NCBI RefSeq assembly: GCF_020966755.1
Contig: NZ_JAJKFT010000001.1
Location: 124,001 to 188,000 of the forward strand
Length of the DNA stretch: 64,000 nt
Direction: 5' to 3'
DNA from: Blastopirellula sediminis
GTDB taxonomy: Bacteria > Planctomycetota > Planctomycetia > Pirellulales > Pirellulaceae
Shown: piece after piece, positions 43,698 to 51,678 of the stretch
How the letters are laid out: the number at the start of each line of letters is the position of its first letter
How positions within the stretch are numbered: position 1 is the first letter of the stretch
Notes under the pieces: generated by a model
The model's input: only the letters and a program-made list of their open reading frames with translations
Told to the model about the DNA's origin: nothing
Databases searched by the model: none
Made by a program: the position numbers and the translations under genes

Positions 43698-45041
43698 ATG
43701 AGCACCACGATTTCTCGACGTACGATGCTTCGCGGTTTTGGCGCCGCCATGGCGCTGCCGTGGCTGGAACAGATGGCTCCCGCCGCTTCGGCCGCCGCCG
43801 CAACCGGCAAACCGCCGGTACGCATGGCGTTCCTCTACGTTCCCAACGGCGTGAACGTCGACCAGTGGCGTCCCCAAGGGGAAGGCGCCGATTGGCAGCT
43901 TTCGCCGACCCTTTCGTCGCTGAAAGACGTGAAGTCGGAGATGACCGCGTTCACCGGTCTGACCTTGCGTGGCGCGTTCGCATTGGGTGACGGCGGCGGC
44001 GACCACGCTCGCAGCGTCGCCTCCTTCTTGACCGGCTCGCATCCGAAGAAGACCGACGGCGCCGACATCAGCAACGACGTCTCGGTCGACCAGTTCGCCG
44101 CCAAGGAATTGGGTTACGCGACGAAGTTCCCCTCGCTGGAACTCGGCTGCGAACCGAGCGCCCAGGCCGGCAAGTGCGACTCCGGTTACAGCTGCGTTTA
44201 CACCTCGAACATGGCATGGCGAAATTCGACTTCGCACGTCGGCAAAGAGATCAACCCGCAAGCTGCGTTCGATCGCTTGTTCGGCAACGAAAACGCGAAG
44301 GAATCGGCGGAGAGCCGCGCTCTGCGTTACAAGCGAAAGAAGAGCGTCCTCGACTTCGTGATGGACGACGCCAAGCGTTTGAACCAGAAGCTAGGCCAGT
44401 CGGATCAACGCAAGTTGGATGAATACCTGTATGCGGTTCGCGAGATCGAACGCCGCGTACAGCAGTCGATCAAGCTGGAAGGGACCGAAGTCGACGTTCC
44501 GGACTATCCGCGTCCGAAAGGTGTGCCGGCCGATTACGGCGAGCACGTCCGCTTGATGATGGACATGATGGTGTTGGCCTTCCAGACCGACATGACTCGC
44601 GTTTCGACCTTCATGTTCACCAACGCCGGCAGCAACCGCACCTATAACAACATCGGCGTCAGCGACGGGCACCACTCGATTTCGCACCACGGGCGGAACA
44701 AAGAGAAGCTCGAAAAGATCGCCAAGATCGACGCCTATCACGTCGAGCAATACGCTTACCTCGTCAAGGAACTGCAGAAGATCCGCGAGGGAGACGGCAC
44801 GCTGCTCGACAACTGCATGGTCATGTACGGCAGCGGCATCAGCGACGGCGATCGCCACAACCACAACGACCTGCCGATCATCATGGCGGGGCGCGGCGGC
44901 GGAGCGATCAAGCCGAATCGTCACCTGGTTTATCCCGACAGCACGCCGCTGACCAACCTCTATGTGTCGATGCTCGAAATCATGGGGGCCAAGACCGATC
45001 GCTTTGGCGATTCGAACGGACGGCTCACGAATCTGGGCTAA
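43698..45041 (+). CDS. DUF1552 protein with twin-arginine-like signal
   Basis: A 447-residue protein opening with STTISRRTMLRGFGAAMALP, a Tat-like signal (SRR-x-x-L). DUF1552 features: RMAFLYVPNGVNVDQWRP, SFLTGSHPKKTDGADISNDV, SLELGCEPSAQAG and ISDGDRHNHNDLPIIMAGRG. Related to the alkaline phosphatase/sulfatase-like superfamily, but with no proven activity. Second gene of the pair with the preceding cytochrome-type gene, ended by the terminator at 45071. Confidence 0.94.
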   Translation: MSTTISRRTMLRGFGAAMALPWLEQMAPAASAAAATGKPPVRMAFLYVPNGVNVDQWRPQGEGADWQLSPTLSSLKDVKSEMTAFTGLTLRGAFALGDGGGDHARSVASFLTGSHPKKTDGADISNDVSVDQFAAKELGYATKFPSLELGCEPSAQAGKCDSGYSCVYTSNMAWRNSTSHVGKEINPQAAFDRLFGNENAKESAESRALRYKRKKSVLDFVMDDAKRLNQKLGQSDQRKLDEYLYAVREIERRVQQSIKLEGTEVDVPDYPRPKGVPADYGEHVRLMMDMMVLAFQTDMTRVSTFMFTNAGSNRTYNNIGVSDGHHSISHHGRNKEKLEKIAKIDAYHVEQYAYLVKELQKIREGDGTLLDNCMVMYGSGISDGDRHNHNDLPIIMAGRGGGAIKPNRHLVYPDSTPLTNLYVSMLEIMGAKTDRFGDSNGRLTNLG

Positions 45042-45070
45042 TCCGGGCCTTTCACCGGCAAAATCGTTAC

Positions 45071-45104
45071 AAGCGGGCACGACGTAGGTTGTGCCCGCTT
45101 TTTT
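45071..45104 (+). terminator. Intrinsic terminator after the DUF1592/DUF1552 pair
   Basis: Perfect 10-bp stem AAGCGGGCAC/GTGCCCGCTT with loop GACGTAGGTT and TTTT after it, 29 bases past the DUF1552 stop. Confidence 0.92.
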
Positions 45105-45168
45105 GCGCATTTGCCTTCTCCCGAAGGGCGATAAGATAGAAGGTGACGTCACCTTATCTCCCCAATTT

Positions 45169-48100
45169 GTGCATTTGCCGTTGAAGCTGTCGCTCTTCCA
45201 GCTTGCTATCCTCGCCCTTTCGGCGATCGGGACTCGCTATGTCCTGGCCGACAGTCCGGACGGTGTACGCCCCGACTTCGCGGCCGAGGTCCTGCCGATC
45301 CTGACGCAGCGCTGTTTCGCTTGTCATGGCCCTGACGAAAACAAACGGGAAGCCGGCCTGCGGCTCGATCAGGCCGCTTCGTTCTTCCACCGTCGTGGTG
45401 ATGAACCGGCGATCGTTCAGCCCGGCGACGCCGCACATAGCGAGCTCTATCGCCGCCTGGTCGCCAGCGACCCTGACGCCCAAATGCCTCCGCCCAAGCA
45501 TGGCGATCCACTCTCCCTCAACGAGATCACCACGATCAAGCGTTGGATCGATTCCGGCGCCAAATGGGAAGGGCACTGGGCGTTTCAGCCGATCGTCAAA
45601 CCAGAGCTTCCCGCAGCCTATCCCGGCTGGAGCGATCAGCCGATTGATCGCCTGGTCGCTGCGAAGTGGAAAGGGCAGGGGCTGACTCCCGCCAAGCCGG
45701 CCGATCGGGAGATGCTCCTCCGCCGCGTCACCTTCGCGCTAACCGGTTTGCCGCCGTCCGCTGCAGAGATTCAAGACTTTGTCGCCGATAACAGGCCGGA
45801 CGCCTATGAGCGGGTTGTCGATCGGCTGCTCGCGTCGCCACGTTACGGAGAGCAGATGGCGCGGCAGTGGCTCGACCTGGCGCGATACGCCGACACGCAT
45901 GGTTTTAACATCGATAGCTACCGCGACATGTGGCGATGGCGCGATTGGGTGATCGACGCTTACAACGCCAACATGCCGTTCGATCAATTCACGCGGGAGC
46001 AGTTGGCTGGCGATCTGTTGCCCAATGCCACCGTCGACCAAATCACCGCGACCGGTTTTAATCGCAATCATCCCATCAACGATGAGATGGGAGCGATCCC
46101 AGAAGAGTATCTCCACTTCTACGCCGCGGACCGAACCAACACCACAGCGACCGTTTGGCTGGGACTGACGCTCGCCTGCGCCGAGTGCCATGACCACAAG
46201 TACGATCCAATCTCGCAGCGCGACTACTACCAGTTCTACGCCTTCTTCAACAACGTTGACGACCTCGGTCTCGACGGTCGCCGCGGCAATGCGGCGCCCG
46301 TGATCGTCAGTCCGACGAAACGCCAACGCGAGCAGCTCGCCGTTTTCGACCAGCAGATTGCGACGCTCGACGCGGCGCTTGCCGCTTCGCGTGATCATGC
46401 GAAGGAGGCTCTCGCCGCGTGGGAACTTTCCGCCGAGAAAGACGCCGCCGCGGCGAAACCGCCGGCTGACAGTGCGGCCCGTTTTTCGTTGGACGGCGAC
46501 AGCGCCGCGGTGAAGATCGCCCGCGAGAACGATGAGCCGCCGTTGTTTTTGCCGGGCAAATTCGATCAGGCGCTCCTCTGCGACGGGCGAACGCTGATCA
46601 CGCCGAGTGAAGCGATCCAGTTGGGCGACACCTTCTCGATTGGGCTTTGGGTTTACCCGACCACGTCGAGTCCGACCGTGCTGGCTGCGTCGCCTGACTT
46701 TACGCTGATGCTCGATCGGGGCGAAATGGTTTACGAGTCGATTGAGCGCCGTCTGCACACGACGGAGGTCATGGTCAAGAACCTCTGGCAACAAGTTACC
46801 CTGACCGTCGACGGCAAGAGCATCGCTCTTTATCGCGACGGCGTCGCGCTTCCATTATCAGAGAGCGAACGGGTCGACACGATGGAAGTCGACGAGGCCT
46901 CCCCCGAAGTGCATCAGTTGCAAATTGCCGGTGCCGGCGCCACCGATGGTTTTCGCGGGCTGCTGGATGACGTCCGCATCTATGCACGGACGCTTAGTCC
47001 GCTCGAGGTCCAGCGTCTCGGCGGCGGTGATCCGATTGGCGAGATTCTGGCCAAGTCGATCTCCGAACGAACCGCCGCCGAGCAAGCGACGCTGCTCGAC
47101 TACTATCTGCGCAAAAGCGATCCGAAGTATGCCGAAACGGTCGAGCGACACGATGCGGTTGCGCGGCAGCGCCGTCGTCTGATGGAAGATTTTCCTGAGA
47201 CGATGGTGATGCGAGAGAGGACCGATCGTCGCCCCGCCCGCATCTTACAGCGTGGTCGCTATGATCTCCCTGGCGAAACGGTCGCGCCCGATGTGCTCGC
47301 CGGCTTGCCGCCGCTGCCGAAGAACGCCCAGGCCGATCGCTTGGCGCTTGCCAATTGGCTGGTCGATGATCGTCAGCCGCTGACCGCCCGCGTGGCGGTC
47401 AATCGCTATTGGCAGACGCTCTTCGGCAACTCGCTGGTGGCGTCGCCCGAAGATTTTGGTCTGCGTAGCTCACCGCCGAGCAATCCAGAGTTACTCGACT
47501 ACCTTGCTGCGGACTTCCGCGAAAGCGGCTGGGACGTCAAACGGCTGCTGAAGCAAATGGTGATGTCCGCCGCGTATCAGCAAACGAGCGCCGTTTCCGA
47601 GGCCGAATGGGAGGCCGATCCGACCAATCAGTTTGTCGCTCGCGGTCCACGCCTCCGTCTCACGGCCGAGCAACTGCGTGACGCCGCGCTGGCGGCCAGC
47701 GGTCTGCTGAACGAACAACTCGGCGGACCGAGCGTTCGTCCCTATCAGCCGCCGGGGCTGTGGGAAGCGATTTCGTATGGACGCGACTTCACCGCCCAGC
47801 GGTATGCCCAGGATCATGGGGATAGGCTCTATCGCCGTAGCCTTTACACCTTCTGGAAACGTTCGTCACCGCCACCGAACTTGTCGGCGTTTGACGCCCC
47901 GAATCGTGAATTCTGCACGCTGACCCGCAGTCGAACCAACACGCCGCAGCAAGCGCTGGTGCTGATGAACGATCCGACCTTCGTCGAAGCGGCCCGCGTG
48001 TTGGCGGCCAAAGTGATGCAGTCGCACGATGATGTCGATGAGCAGATTGCTGCGGCGTTCGTGGACCTGACGTCACGTGCGCCCAGCCAGGAAGAACAGC

Positions 48101-48282
48101 AGATTCTGACGCGTTTGTATCAGTCGCAGCTGGCACACTATGAAGAGTCTCCTGACGCGGCGAAGTTGCTGATTGCGATCGGCGAAGCGCCGGCGGCCGA
48201 TGTGCCCGCCGTACAGCAGGCCGCGATGACGATGGTCATAAGTACGATCATGAACCTCGACGAGGCGATTCACGCCAACTAA
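45169..48282 (+). CDS. PSCyt1-PSCyt2(DUF1549)-LamG-PSD1(DUF1553) secreted protein
   Basis: A protein of about 1037 residues. After a signal-like N-terminus come a PSCyt1 cytochrome motif (RCFACHGPDENKREAGLRLD), DUF1549 (about 155-360, with WLDLARYADTHGFNIDSYRD and a second CAECHDHKYDPI), a concanavalin/LamG-like sandwich (about 445-630, FSIGLWVYPTTSSPTVLAAS ... FRGLLDDVRIYARTLSPLEV), and DUF1553 (about 690-1000, NWLVDDRQPLTARVAVNRYW). The start is uncertain: GTG 45169 is used, TTG 45181 is possible, and GTG 45091 is rejected because it lies in the terminator. Pairs with the DUF1501 gene five bases downstream. Confidence 0.9.
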   Translation: MHLPLKLSLFQLAILALSAIGTRYVLADSPDGVRPDFAAEVLPILTQRCFACHGPDENKREAGLRLDQAASFFHRRGDEPAIVQPGDAAHSELYRRLVASDPDAQMPPPKHGDPLSLNEITTIKRWIDSGAKWEGHWAFQPIVKPELPAAYPGWSDQPIDRLVAAKWKGQGLTPAKPADREMLLRRVTFALTGLPPSAAEIQDFVADNRPDAYERVVDRLLASPRYGEQMARQWLDLARYADTHGFNIDSYRDMWRWRDWVIDAYNANMPFDQFTREQLAGDLLPNATVDQITATGFNRNHPINDEMGAIPEEYLHFYAADRTNTTATVWLGLTLACAECHDHKYDPISQRDYYQFYAFFNNVDDLGLDGRRGNAAPVIVSPTKRQREQLAVFDQQIATLDAALAASRDHAKEALAAWELSAEKDAAAAKPPADSAARFSLDGDSAAVKIARENDEPPLFLPGKFDQALLCDGRTLITPSEAIQLGDTFSIGLWVYPTTSSPTVLAASPDFTLMLDRGEMVYESIERRLHTTEVMVKNLWQQVTLTVDGKSIALYRDGVALPLSESERVDTMEVDEASPEVHQLQIAGAGATDGFRGLLDDVRIYARTLSPLEVQRLGGGDPIGEILAKSISERTAAEQATLLDYYLRKSDPKYAETVERHDAVARQRRRLMEDFPETMVMRERTDRRPARILQRGRYDLPGETVAPDVLAGLPPLPKNAQADRLALANWLVDDRQPLTARVAVNRYWQTLFGNSLVASPEDFGLRSSPPSNPELLDYLAADFRESGWDVKRLLKQMVMSAAYQQTSAVSEAEWEADPTNQFVARGPRLRLTAEQLRDAALAASGLLNEQLGGPSVRPYQPPGLWEAISYGRDFTAQRYAQDHGDRLYRRSLYTFWKRSSPPPNLSAFDAPNREFCTLTRSRTNTPQQALVLMNDPTFVEAARVLAAKVMQSHDDVDEQIAAAFVDLTSRAPSQEEQQILTRLYQSQLAHYEESPDAAKLLIAIGEAPAADVPAVQQAAMTMVISTIMNLDEAIHAN

Positions 48283-48286
48283 CCGT

Positions 48287-49714
48287 ATGCACGACGCCAA
48301 CCGACAACTCGCCAACTTGCTCAGCCGCCGACTCTTCTTCGGCCAGGCCGGGACGGCGCTGGGCGCGGCGGCGCTTCTGTCACTGGGAGAATCGCCGGCG
48401 GAGGCCGCTGTGCGCAATGCGGCGGCGAAGGCGAAGCGGGTAATCTACCTCTGCCAGTCCGGCGCTCCGTCGCAGCATGATCTATTCGACTACAAGCCGC
48501 TCCTCTCGCAACGTCAGGGAGAAGAGCTCCCCGATTCGATCCGCGGCGGACAACGTCTGACCGGGATGACCGCCGATCAAACGACGTTCCCGCTGACCCC
48601 GAGCATCTTCCCGTTCACGCAGCATGGCGCTCGCGGCGCGTGGTTCAGTTCGGCCGTGCCGCAGATGGCGAAGCTCGCGGATGACGCTTGCTTCATCCAC
48701 TCGATGCATACCGAAGCGATCAATCACGATCCGGCGATGACGCTGCTGCAAACCGGTACGCAGCAGCCAGGGCGACCAAGTCTAGGCGCGTGGGTTAGCT
48801 ACGGCCTGGGGAGCGAGAACGCCGATCTGCCGGCGTTCGTCGTCCTCATTTCGCGCGGTAGCAGTCCTGGGAATCAGCAGCCGCTGGCCGACAAGCTGTG
48901 GAGCAGCGCCTTTTTGCCGGCCGAGCATCAAGGAGTGAAGTTCCGCGGTAGCGGCGATCCGATTCTTTATCTGGGGGACCCGGCCGGCGTTTCGCGACAG
49001 TCGCGACGCCAGATGATCGAAGCGGTCGCTCAGTTGAATCGCTTGGAAGCCAAGTCGATTCCTGATCCGGAGATTGAAGCGAGAATCGCTCAGTACGAAC
49101 TCGCCTATCGTATGCAGGCCTCGGCGCCGGAACTGGTCGATTTTCGGGACGAACCGGAAGCGACGTTCGCTCTTTACGGCGAAGATGCGCGAAAGCCGGG
49201 GACCTTTGCGGCGAATTGCTTGTTAGCCCGGCGACTGGCGGAACGTGACGTCCGCTTTATTCAGCTCTACCATCGCGGTTGGGACCAGCATCTTCACTTG
49301 CCGCGCGACTTGGCGCGGCAATGTCGCGACGTCGATCAGGCGTCGGCGGCGCTCGTGCAAGATTTGAAGGACCGCGGGCTGCTCGAAGATACGCTGGTCG
49401 TCTGGGGGGGCGAGTTTGGCCGCACCGCCTATTGCCAGGGAGAGTTGACCGCCGACGATTACGGCCGCGATCATCATCCCCGCTGCTTCACCATCTGGAT
49501 GGCCGGCGGCGGCGTTCGTCCCGGCATTCAATATGGCAAGACCGATGAGTTCGGCTACAACGTCGTCGAAAACCCGGTTCACATCCACGATCTGAACGCG
49601 ACCATTCTGCATCAGTTGGGGGTCAATCACTTGGATTTGACCTACCGCTACCAAGGTCGCGATTTCCGGCTGACCGATATCGCCGGCAATGTGGTCAGCG
49701 ACATCCTGCAGTAG
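48287..49714 (+). CDS. DUF1501 protein with twin-arginine-like signal
   Basis: A 475-residue protein of the DUF1501 family (sulfatase/phosphatase superfamily). The start contains LLSRRLFFGQAGTALGAAAL, a Tat-like signal. Family blocks: VIYLCQSGAPSQHDLFDYKP, HTEAINHDPAMTLLQTGTQQ, VVWGGEFGRTAYCQGEL, DYGRDHHPRCFTIWMAGGGV and NATILHQLGVNHLDLTYRYQ. It starts five bases after the PSCyt/PSD1 gene, the usual planctomycete order, and the two are probably exported together. Catalytic activity is unproven. Confidence 0.95.
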   Translation: MHDANRQLANLLSRRLFFGQAGTALGAAALLSLGESPAEAAVRNAAAKAKRVIYLCQSGAPSQHDLFDYKPLLSQRQGEELPDSIRGGQRLTGMTADQTTFPLTPSIFPFTQHGARGAWFSSAVPQMAKLADDACFIHSMHTEAINHDPAMTLLQTGTQQPGRPSLGAWVSYGLGSENADLPAFVVLISRGSSPGNQQPLADKLWSSAFLPAEHQGVKFRGSGDPILYLGDPAGVSRQSRRQMIEAVAQLNRLEAKSIPDPEIEARIAQYELAYRMQASAPELVDFRDEPEATFALYGEDARKPGTFAANCLLARRLAERDVRFIQLYHRGWDQHLHLPRDLARQCRDVDQASAALVQDLKDRGLLEDTLVVWGGEFGRTAYCQGELTADDYGRDHHPRCFTIWMAGGGVRPGIQYGKTDEFGYNVVENPVHIHDLNATILHQLGVNHLDLTYRYQGRDFRLTDIAGNVVSDILQ

Positions 49715-49847
49715 TAGCCCGAAGCGCAAGCAAGGGAAATGCGGCCGGGAGGAAATAGCGACTCTCCCATTCTTTCGTCATTCGAGCTTCGAGCTTCGAC
49801 ATTCGTCATTCTGCCAAACGCATTCCCTCGGCTTGCGCCTCGGGCTA
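49715..49847. repeat. Inverted-repeat intergenic element
   Basis: The left arm TAGCCCGAAGCGCAAGC... (49715-49741) pairs with the right arm ending at 49847, whose complement begins TAGCCCGAGGCGCAAGC; about 22 of 27 positions agree. The inside has a short direct repeat TTCGAGCTTCGAGCTTCGA near 49784. This is the shape of a small non-autonomous repeat or a REP-like hairpin that spans the whole gap between the two genes. Confidence 0.75.
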
Positions 49848-50551
49848 TGATGTCGAACATGGAACCACTGCAACTTAATTGGGACGTGATTGCCGATCAG
49901 TTGGACCACTACGGCTGTTCGGTGGTCGACCTCTTATCGCCGGAAGAGTGCGCCGCTCAGATCACCTTGTTTGAAGCGGATGAACTCTTCCGCAAGCACG
50001 TGATCATGGAAGAGCAGGGGTACGGTCGCGGCCAATACAAGTACTTCGTCTATCCCTTGCCGGAGAAGGTCGCCCAGCTGCGGACGAACCTCTATCCCGG
50101 TTTGGCGGCGATCGCCAATCGCTGGAACGAAACGCTGCAGATCGACGTCCGTTTTCCAGTTACGCACCAGCAGTTTTTAGATCGCTGTCATGAAGCGGGG
50201 CAGCAGAAACCGACGCCGCTGTTGTTGCGGTACGAAGCGGACGACTTCAATTGTCTGCACCAGGACGTTTACGGCGAGCATGTTTTCCCGCTGCAGGTCG
50301 CCATCTTGCTTAGTTCTCCCGGCGACGACTTCACCGGAGGGGAGTTTGTGCTGACCGCGGAAGGGAGTCGCATGCAGCCTCAAGCGGAAGTCGTTCCGCT
50401 CCAACAAGGCCAAGGGGTGATCTTCCCTGTGCGGCAGCGACCCTTGGCCCGAGAGGCCGGATTCGAGTCGATCGACATGCGGCATGGCGTCAGTCGCCTC
50501 CGTTCGGGACGGCGGCATACGCTGGGGATCATCTTTCATGATGCGGTGTAG
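49847..50551 (+). CDS. 2OG-Fe(II) oxygenase
   Basis: A protein of about 234 residues beginning MMSNMEPLQLNWDVIADQLD. The double-stranded beta-helix iron motif is LHQDVYGEHVFPLQV (H-x-D), with a distal His in IDMRHGVSRLRSGRRHTLGI and the 2-oxoglutarate Arg just after. This matches the plasmid-stabilisation/YbiX-like hydroxylase branch of the superfamily. Start codons at 49847, 49850 and 49859 are all possible because no ribosome site is evident, and the first overlaps the repeat element. Target unknown. Confidence 0.88.
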   Translation: MMSNMEPLQLNWDVIADQLDHYGCSVVDLLSPEECAAQITLFEADELFRKHVIMEEQGYGRGQYKYFVYPLPEKVAQLRTNLYPGLAAIANRWNETLQIDVRFPVTHQQFLDRCHEAGQQKPTPLLLRYEADDFNCLHQDVYGEHVFPLQVAILLSSPGDDFTGGEFVLTAEGSRMQPQAEVVPLQQGQGVIFPVRQRPLAREAGFESIDMRHGVSRLRSGRRHTLGIIFHDAV

Positions 50552-50739
50552 CGGTCATTTTGGCTGGTTCATGTCGTAACGATTGCGCCGGTCTTCGCAA
50601 ACATAACTCGCTTGGACTGGCGGGGATGACGCATCAGGGGCGATAAATCGGAGTCGCTGGGCTCGATTGACGTAGATTCAAAACAGGCGTAACGCCTTCG
50701 AATCTCATCTGTCGGGCTGGTCTGCTCAGGTAACATCGC

Positions 50740-51678
50740 ATGAATGATTTCGTTCGCTTGCTGTTGGTCGAAGACAACGACTCCGAAGCGCAGTTGATTC
50801 TGAATTGCCTGGAGAGTTGCGCTGAATTTTCGCTTACGCTCGATCGGTCCGCCACTCTGAGCGACGCGATTGCCGCGACGCATGACCATTCGTATGACCT
50901 GTTGATCGTCGATCTCGAACTGCCGGACTGCGCCGGTTTGGCGAACGTCACCCGCTTGCGAGAAGCGGCGCCATCGGCGACGGTGATCGTGCTATCGAGC
51001 GACGAAGATGAGCAGGATGCGCTCGAGGCGATTCGCCATGGCGCCCAAGAGCGTCTCTCGAAACAAGATCTCCAATCACCGCAATTGGTGCGAATCATCC
51101 GCCATTCGCTGGCGCGACAGCAGCATCTACTGACCGCCCAGTCGCAGGCGATGACCGACGCGCTGACCGGCATCGGCAATCGCCGCGCTTTTGAACGCGA
51201 AATGGAGCGTCGACTCCACGAAAATCGCCGTCACGGCATCCCCTTCAGTTTAGCCGTGTTCGACATCGATCACTTCAAGCGAATCAACGACGACTGGGGA
51301 CATGACGTCGGCGACAAGACGTTGCGCGTCGTCGGCGAAAGTTTGTACAACGAACTCCGAGCGACCGACATGGTGACGCGGCTCGGCGGCGAAGTCTTTG
51401 CGGTGATCTTCGTTTCGACCCACTTGAACGAAGCGCTGCAAGTTTCGCATCGGGTCTGCGCGAAAATCAACGAGATGTGCGGCGCCAGGATCCAGGATGA
51501 ATTGCGACTCACTTTGAGCGGCGGAGTCGCGGAAGTGAAAACGGGAGACGATCTCCGCGCAATCCTTAATCGAGCCGATGAAGCTCTCTATGTCGCCAAA
51601 CATAGCGGCCGCAACTGCTGTCTGGCTCACGATGGGGCCAACATTTCGGCGGAACCGGCCATCGCTTGTGCAACGTAG
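50740..51678 (+). CDS. Response regulator with variant GGDEF domain
   Basis: A 312-residue protein: REC domain at about 1-125 (LLLVEDNDSEAQLIL; phosphoacceptor D58 in LLIVDLELPD) and a GGDEF-type domain at about 135-300 (DALTGIGNRRAFEREMERRL; FDIDHFKRINDDWGHDVGDK). The signature is GGEVF (216-220) instead of GG[DE]EF, so the usual catalytic Glu is Val. The substrate-side residues are otherwise kept, so it could be an impaired cyclase or a c-di-GMP/GTP-binding output. No kinase adjacent; its stop abuts that of the convergent PQQ gene. Confidence 0.92.
   Translation: MNDFVRLLLVEDNDSEAQLILNCLESCAEFSLTLDRSATLSDAIAATHDHSYDLLIVDLELPDCAGLANVTRLREAAPSATVIVLSSDEDEQDALEAIRHGAQERLSKQDLQSPQLVRIIRHSLARQQHLLTAQSQAMTDALTGIGNRRAFEREMERRLHENRRHGIPFSLAVFDIDHFKRINDDWGHDVGDKTLRVVGESLYNELRATDMVTRLGGEVFAVIFVSTHLNEALQVSHRVCAKINEMCGARIQDELRLTLSGGVAEVKTGDDLRAILNRADEALYVAKHSGRNCCLAHDGANISAEPAIACAT

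Noticed and set aside
45091-45168. N-terminal extension of the PSCyt/PSD1 protein from GTG 45091
   Set aside because: The GTG lies in the 3' arm of a strong terminator, and the added residues do not form a signal peptide.
45739-46794. 351-residue antisense frame inside the PSCyt/PSD1 gene
   Set aside because: No ribosome site or family resemblance; the sense protein has DUF1549 and LamG features over the same bases.
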